Source: Welwitschia mirabilis
Lineage: Eukaryota; Gnetophyta; Gnetopsida; Welwitschiales
DNA: 64,000 nt
Assembly (NCBI GenBank): GCA_051453625.1
Contig: JBOZIK010000001.1
Span: forward strand, 45,846,160 to 45,910,159
Direction: 5' to 3'
The notes beneath the pieces were generated by a model, which saw only the letters and a program-made list of their open reading frames with translations, was not told where the DNA came from and did no database searches. This document shows positions 58,227 through 64,000 of this stretch, one piece after another. Every line of letters starts with the position of its first letter. Positions within the stretch are counted from its first letter, which is position 1. The position numbers and the translations under genes are program-made.

Positions 58227-59418
58227 TGTAATGTAGAGTGTAGTAAGAAATGAGATAAAACTAGCAAAACAAAGAAGAAATAAATTGTATTATATTCCTA
58301 ATGTATAATTCCCAATGTGTAATTTGTAATTTGTGATATACTAAACAATTATTCATGACAAATCTTAGAACTTTAAAAAAAATGGCTTTAGAAGAAGAGA
58401 ATGAACTTTTTTAGAGAATATTTTGAAGGGATCTAAATATATAAATTAAAGAAATAATAATTTCCTCCATATTTTGTTCTTATTTTCTTTTGTCTTATTG
58501 CTGGTATTTAGAAGTTCTTATCCTTTTTAAAATTTTAATACAATTTTTTTTCCTTTTAACTTTTCATTTGCTCCTACATTACTAATATTTTCAAAAATAT
58601 CAAAATATTATTATAGATGTAATGCATAACATTGAGAAAAAAATGTATATATGGGAAATATGCCCTATATTTATCTTCCTTGAGTTGTATTTTCTTTTTT
58701 TAAAATAAAATATAACTTTTTATTAATCTAAAAGATCAAATAGCATATCAAAATAAAATGGCATCCATCAAGAAGGATGGAGGAAGGGGAGTAACTAAAG
58801 AAGATTTAGCATTAAAGGCTTTCCATAACAGGTAAGGTAAAAAAATATTTTGGTTAATCCTATAAATTTAAATCAAGATTATTAATGATCTTGTTATATT
58901 TAAATTTAGTGTAATGATCCAAAGTCATTTAAATAAACCTTCATTAGTAAAATATAATCCATGATATAAAATTATTAGTAGAAAAATGGACAGGAAAAGA
59001 GTTGAAAAATACACAGTAATTGGGCATTGAAGAAAATCATGCTTTATTCATTATTGATAAAACAACACCTTCCCATGTCAAACAAAAGGCTTTGAGAGTG
59101 TACTGACTAATTCATACTACCTTTAAGGTCCAGTCTATGGGATCGCTAGGGGACCAAGCTAGCCTGTTAAGGACTCATTATACTTGTATGACTCACATGC
59201 ATGCCCTTCACTTCTTCTTTACCCTTGTTTTAATAATAGTAAAAGGTTATCATGATGCTTCATAACAACATAACATTTCATAAATGAGTATAATTAGTTT
59301 TACAAGGATCATATTCCTTAAATGTAAATTTACATTATTAAGAAACACAATAGCTAACATTAATAATAATGAACATGGGATATTATTTTTTTCAAAGGTA
59401 AAGGAATTGTAATAGACG
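58227..59418 (-). repeat. LTR between elements F and G
   Basis: On the minus strand it runs from CGTCTATTACAATTCC (59418 downward), after a polypurine tract, to CTACATTACA at 58227, next to the primer binding site of G. A TATA-like TTATATATTTAGATCC lies at about 58432-58447 on the minus strand. The length of about 1.2 kb suits a gypsy LTR. The first bases would be TG in an intact LTR and read CG here, so the upper border is tentative. No second copy was found in the window for comparison. Confidence 0.5.
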
Positions 59419-59431
59419 TTCCCCTTTAAGA
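59419..59431 (-). promoter_or_regulatory. Polypurine tract of element F
   Basis: The minus strand reads TCTTAAAGGGGAA directly before the proposed LTR start. It lies downstream of the F integrase, as expected. Confidence 0.5.
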
Positions 59432-59759
59432 TTAATATTCACCCTTGAAATACTACTCTTTAGGAGAAGTTTCCTACACAATTGGTTATCCTTCTTCATA
59501 TTATTCATCCTCATTATGCTCCTTGCAATATTAGAAAAGAAAATTAAAATTTATCTTCATTAGCAAATATTTTTGGATAAGTTTTTCATATAAATTTGTG
59601 ATTTTTTAAATTGTGGTGGTCACAATGAGACCCTTTACTTAATGCTTCTTGATTTCTCTTAATTTATTTTCTCTCATGTCTTTAATTCTAATAGGTTCAA
59701 TAGTAAAGATGAGATTAGCTCTTACTAGAATATTTGTTTAATTGATTGTTAGTTATTAA

Positions 59760-60742
59760 ACTTTTCTAAATAATATGATTTAAGCATGCTAATATAAAAG
59801 AGGGGATGTAATCAAGATCATTTAGTAGGAGGTTGAGTTTGTAAGCTAATTTACCAATTCTTTGTGTAATAAAAAAAGATCCATAAAATTGAGAAATCAA
59901 CTTGCCATATTTTTCCAACTCTAGAAATGTTATTTATGAATTGACTCTTAGTAAAACTTAATCATTAATTTAGAAGATTCAAGGGGAATGTTTTTGATTT
60001 AATTACTTCTTATATCTATCTTAAGCACCTTGTAGTTCCTTTTGGATATTTTTGACAATTCTATTCATATTTTGAATTTCTTATTATTATTCTATTTTTC
60101 TCTAGATAGGATCTATCCAAATGATTAGGGTTTCATAGTTATTGTCATACATAGCTTTAAAGGAAGTGAATTTAATGGAGGAGTGGTACCCTTGATTATA
60201 AGTAAATTTTGCCCAATGGAGGTAATCTTCCTACCTAGTGGATTTGATTAGGACTTTACTTCTTAGTATGTCTTCCAATATAAGATTTACTCATTTGGTT
60301 TATCCATTAAACTTAGGGCCAAAGATAACGCTAAAGAATACTTGTGTCCATAACTACTTGAAAAATTCTTACCAAAAGTTCAATATAATTTTGAATCATA
60401 GTCAAAGATAATAATTTTTTGTACATTGCATAATTTAAATATCTCTTTTATGAATTGTCCTATAATTTCTTCTAATATTATCATAGTCTTAGTTGTAATG
60501 AAGTAAGCAATCTTTGTTAACCTATTAACACATACAAATATTACATTATGTTATCTACTTACAGTAGGTAATCTTATAATGAAGTCCATTGTGATCTCTT
60601 CCCATTTTCATGATGGTACTGATTTTAAAATCCTATTAGGTTTGCTATTCCACTTGATCTTATGATAAATTAGATTACTTATGATGAACTCCCTTTTTTA
60701 TTTTTTTCATTCCCAATCAATGATATTGTCATTGTAAGGTGG
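59760..60742 (-). pseudogene. Integrase core and C-terminus, element F
   Basis: The minus strand from about 60740 reads QYH, stop, LGMKK (YYWPGMKK block), then KWNSKPNRILKSVPSWKWEE, ITMDFIIRLPTVSR, VIFVCVNRLTKIAYFI, IGQFIKEIFKLCNVQKIIIF, a degraded 'SDRDSRFTS' segment, ILYWKTY (LEDMLR region), ITSIGQNLLIIKG and TTPPLNSLPLKLCM (YNNSYHSSI..APFEALY). The C-terminus reads FISRVGKIWQVDF-like sequence, KLAYKLNLPPTK, LHPLFYISMLKSY (IHPVFHVSMLK). This is a chromovirus-type integrase. The first catalytic Asp (MDF) is kept. No chromodomain is visible after SMLKSY. Confidence 0.88.
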
Positions 60743-60752
60743 TGTAATTTTT

Positions 60753-62193
60753 TGCAAACTCAAGTGTTCATGTATAGTAGAGAAGTTAAACTTAGTATCA
60801 CTCTTACACAAGGATGTATATGTGTGATAGATTTACAAAAGAAACACACTTAATGCAACTTGCAGTGAAAAGGAAGACAAAACAAAAATTAAAAAATTAA
60901 GAATTTCGTAATATTTGCTTAGAAATGTAAGGGAATGAAAGTGATTCAAAGGCCTAGCTAATTCATCCAATAACACCTTCACTCTAGTAACTTTGACATT
61001 CTTGAAACATCACTAAAGTAATAAACTTATTAGAGCTCATGTGTGAAGGCATAATCTCTTTCATCATATAAGTGTTAATGAATTATTCAGTCCCTTTTAT
61101 CCTTCATAGCTCTTTATAAGCATGGAAAGTATGAACAAATGTGCATAAGATCCATTAAACAATATCAACTACAATATCATAAAAGTAATCTTAAACAACT
61201 CACTTAGTTATAAAAGAACTTGATAATAAAGTAATTTCACCTAAATATTACTAATACTAAATTAAAATGTATTAAAAATAAAATAATAAAGGATACTTAA
61301 GAAATAGTTTCACTTAAATATTACTAATAAGAAATGAATCATGCATTAATAATCAAGGGATAAAAACCTAATTCTTGTATTAAAATCTGAAAATAAACAT
61401 TAAAATAGAAAAGATAGGTGAAGTGTGTGGACCTCTCAATAGCCTTGGAATAATCTGCCCTAAGTAAAATGGTTAGAACACCATGATGTCTAGTACTTTA
61501 AGCCTTTCTCCATGTTATCTAATCAAAACAATTAATTACAATGAGGTATTAAGGCCCTTTTATAGATAAGAAAAGGCTTGGAGAGTCTATCATGATGTAT
61601 TAAATGAATGTGCAATAAGAAGGGTTACAGTAGGATGGTTACTTAAGGAGGAGGTTACAATTTTTGGCATGTAGCTTTAAAGGAGGATTCTTTATCTTCT
61701 AATGTAAGAAAGATGATGGAATTTACTTTGAATGATGATGATGCTATTAATGAATGCCATTTCATGTGTCTTTTACATGATCATCCTTGTTATTGTCATA
61801 TGTCACTATGATGCATCATCTTACATTTCTACCATGTATCATCAGATTTGAAGATTTATTTTGGATCAACTTATAACTTAGCCCAAAGTATAAAATGATA
61901 AACTCCCTAAACAAGTGCCTAAACATGAGTTCTAAGTGACTTTGCCTTAGAAAACCAGTGGCACCAATGGACTTTTTGGATGACAATGCTAGTGTTTTAT
62001 CCTAGAATAACCTCAGTTTATGAGATGTCTTTAAAAATATAGCATTAAACCTAAAAATTGTAACAAAGTTTATAATTACATGAAACCTAATAAAAATGCC
62101 AAAATGCATCACTTTATAATAAACTGATGAATTGAATGTCTTTCTCAATATAAAATTAATCAATTCTACTTATTTGTATTGTCAATTTCTGCA
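60753..62193. repeat. 1.44-kb direct repeat, copy 1 (inserted in the F integrase)
   Basis: TGCAAACTCAAG...CAATTTCTGCA. It matches 62194-63660 along its length, e.g. TTTACAAAAGAAACA, TAAGGGAAT(G/T)AAAGTG, TCATAAGCATG(G/A)AAAGTATGAA and GCATTAAACCTAAAAA. A good TATA box on the minus strand (TCTATAAAAGGGCC, about 61556-61570) suggests an LTR read on that strand, with TG...CA termini. No coding similarity. See findings for the boundary problem. Confidence 0.8.
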
Positions 62194-63660
62194 TGTAAAC
62201 ACAATAAAAGCTTGTTTATGTATAGAAATGAACTGAATTTAATTAAGTTAGAACTCAGTATGATTATTTCACAGGGATATTATGTTTTATCTTTACAAAA
62301 GAAACATAATTAATTCAACTTATAATGAAAAGCTAAATAAAATAAAAACCAAAATTTTGAAACTTTCTGGTAATCTTTGGTTGGTGACATAAGGGAATTA
62401 AAGTGCTTAAAATATCTTGCAAATTCATCCAATGCTTCATCTTTACTCTAATAACTCTTATATTTCTAAAACATAACTAAAATCGTTAAGTCATTAAGGA
62501 TCGGATATGAAATCATAATCTCATCCATCACATGAGTGTTGATGAGTTATTTAGTCCCTTTGATGCTTTGTACCCATTCATAAGCATGAAAAGTATGAAT
62601 GAATGCGTATAAGATCCATCAAATGATAGTGACCACAATATCATAAAAGTAACCTCAAAAAACGTACTTGATAATAAAAGAACTTTACAACTAATTAGTT
62701 TCACCTAAAGATTACTAATACTAAATTAATATGCATTAACAATCAAAGTATGAAAGTTATGTAAGAGCTAGCATCATCTAAATATTGCTAATTCCAAATT
62801 AATTATGCATTAATAATAAAATAATGAAAAGCTAATTCTTATATTAATACTAAAAATAAATACATTACATAATTAAAGAAAGGTGAAGTAAAATGAACTT
62901 CTCAACAAGCCTTGGGATGATCCACCCCCAAGAAAATGATTAGAACACCATGAAATCCTATAGCTCCAAGTTTTACCCCACATTAGCCAACCAAAAGATC
63001 CATTACAATGGGGTATTAAGGCATTTTTGTATATAAGGAAAGGCTTGAAGAGCTTTGTCATAATGTTTTTGGTGGATAGTTACATAAGAAAGGTTATATT
63101 AGAGTAGTTACTTAAGGAGCAAGTTACAATTTTTGACATGTAGCCTTAAAGGAGGATCCTTTATCTTCTAATGAAAGTAAGATAGTGATATGTCCTTTGA
63201 ATTATGATGACACTGATAATGAATTTTATGTCATGTGTTTTTCATGTGATCATCCTTTTTACCATTACATGTTGCTATGATATGTCATCTTACACTATCA
63301 CCATCTATCAAGAGATTTGGAGATTTATTCTAGATGAACTTCTAAATTAGGTAATAGGTGTAAAATGATGAAGTCCCTAAATAGGTGTAAGAACGTGAGT
63401 TTTAAAGGACTTTACCTTAGAAGACTAATGATGCTAGTGAACCTAGATGAAAACACCGATGTTTTACCTTAAAATAACTTAAATTTATGAAATTTCTTTA
63501 AAAAGATGGCGTTAAACCTAAAAATGTTATAATGAAGTTCATAATTATATGAAACTTAATAAAAAAGAGAAAAAAATATTTTATGGTAAACCAATGAATT
63601 TAATATCTTTTTCTATACAAAATTAATGTATTATACTTATTTTTAATGTTAATTTTTACA
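62194..63660. repeat. 1.47-kb direct repeat, copy 2
   Basis: TGTAAACACAAT...AATTTTTACA, directly adjoining copy 1 without spacer. The minus-strand TATA equivalent is TTATATACAAAAATGCC at about 63019-63035. The first nine bases TGTAAACAC recur directly after its end (63661-63669). A 62-codon minus-strand frame (62873-63061) is not matched by a conserved frame in copy 1 and is probably chance. Confidence 0.8.
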
Positions 63661-63669
63661 TGTAAACAC

Positions 63670-64000
63670 CAGGATGATCTACATATAAAACTTCATGAGC
63701 TTCTCGCAAAAGTTATTAATGCCATGGTTCTTATGAAATACAAACTCTTTTATTCTTGATTAATAAATTATTTAAAGTTAAATAAGAAGATTTAACTTCT
63801 TATTTCTATGGTATTTTTCTTTAAATTTCCTTAAATAATTGATGTTGTAGTAGTTATGCCTTGATTTTCCTCACTATTTCTGAGTTATCTATGCATACCA
63901 TCATACACCACATTTAACTAAGTGAATTAGCTACTTTATTTTCTCTTCTAGGTGTGTATTTCAAATTGAAATTATATTATACTAAGAGTTCCATTCATCA
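63670..64000 (-). pseudogene. RNase H end and integrase N-terminus, element F
   Basis: The minus strand from the window edge reads YNFNLKYTPRRENKVANSLS, the equivalent of 'YDFEIKYTPGKENKVADALSR' that ends RNase H. Then come MVCIDNSEIVRKIKA and a broken spacer, then LREAHEVLYVDHPGVY, the 'HDSPLGGHPG' block of the integrase zinc-binding region. The frame is then cut by the repeats at 60753-63660 and resumes at 60742 with the YYWPG-type block. The gene extends beyond the window. Confidence 0.85.

Noticed and set aside
1-64000. Intact host gene, tRNA or rRNA
   Set aside because: No exon chain with conserved non-transposon protein similarity and no tRNA cloverleaf or rRNA segment was recognised. 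Short tRNA-like words are primer binding sites.

Overview
The window is AT-rich nuclear DNA of a land plant, most likely a flowering plant. It consists almost entirely of old, nested and broken retrotransposons. The plant assignment rests on the element types: Athila/Tat-like Ty3/gypsy elements with tRNA-Asp-type primer binding sites, a chromovirus-like element with an initiator-Met-type primer binding site, a 3' ORF resembling the 'putative plant transposon protein' domain (PF20167), and plant L1-type LINEs. I recognise no intact host gene, rRNA, tRNA or CRISPR array. Every coding region is a relic with in-frame stops, many of them at former Gln, Arg or Trp codons, as expected from long-term C-to-T decay. 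Eleven runs of N interrupt the sequence, most of them exactly 100 bases.

Layout, left to right. 1-2827 is the 3' end of a plus-strand Athila-like element (E) with its polypurine tract and 3' LTR. 2828-5557 holds a minus-strand LINE (coiled-coil ORF1 remnant and endonuclease with GDFN). 5658-5908 is another LTR end of E's family. About 11090-13260 is a minus-strand Athila-like gag-protease-RT relic (J). 14065-16564 is a plus-strand L1 LINE with RT, zinc-binding C-terminus and poly(A). 18705-21112 holds two LTRs of E's family in a row: the second (element D) is inserted inside the primer binding site of the first. D continues with leader, gag and protease (22003-23687), is interrupted by an insertion (23788 to about 26080), and resumes with protease and the region just before RT (about 26081-26730).

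26881-48599 is the main structure: one Ty3/gypsy family present as a head-to-tail dimer (LTR, internal A, LTR, internal B, LTR), flanked as a whole by the 5-bp repeat ATTAC. Internal A carries gag, PR, RT, RNase H, IN, a conserved noncoding module, a minisatellite and a long 3' ORF. Internal B carries the same genes but lacks the 3' ORF. A diverged relative (C, about 51690-55199) retains only 3' ORF and 3' LTR.

55540-64000 is minus-strand gypsy. Element G has primer binding site, gag, PR, RT and RNase H. It is joined through one LTR-sized segment to the integrase end of element F, again in PPT-LTR-PBS order. F's integrase is split by two adjacent 1.45-kb direct repeats. No cellular pathway is encoded; the interest lies in the architecture of the retrotransposons.
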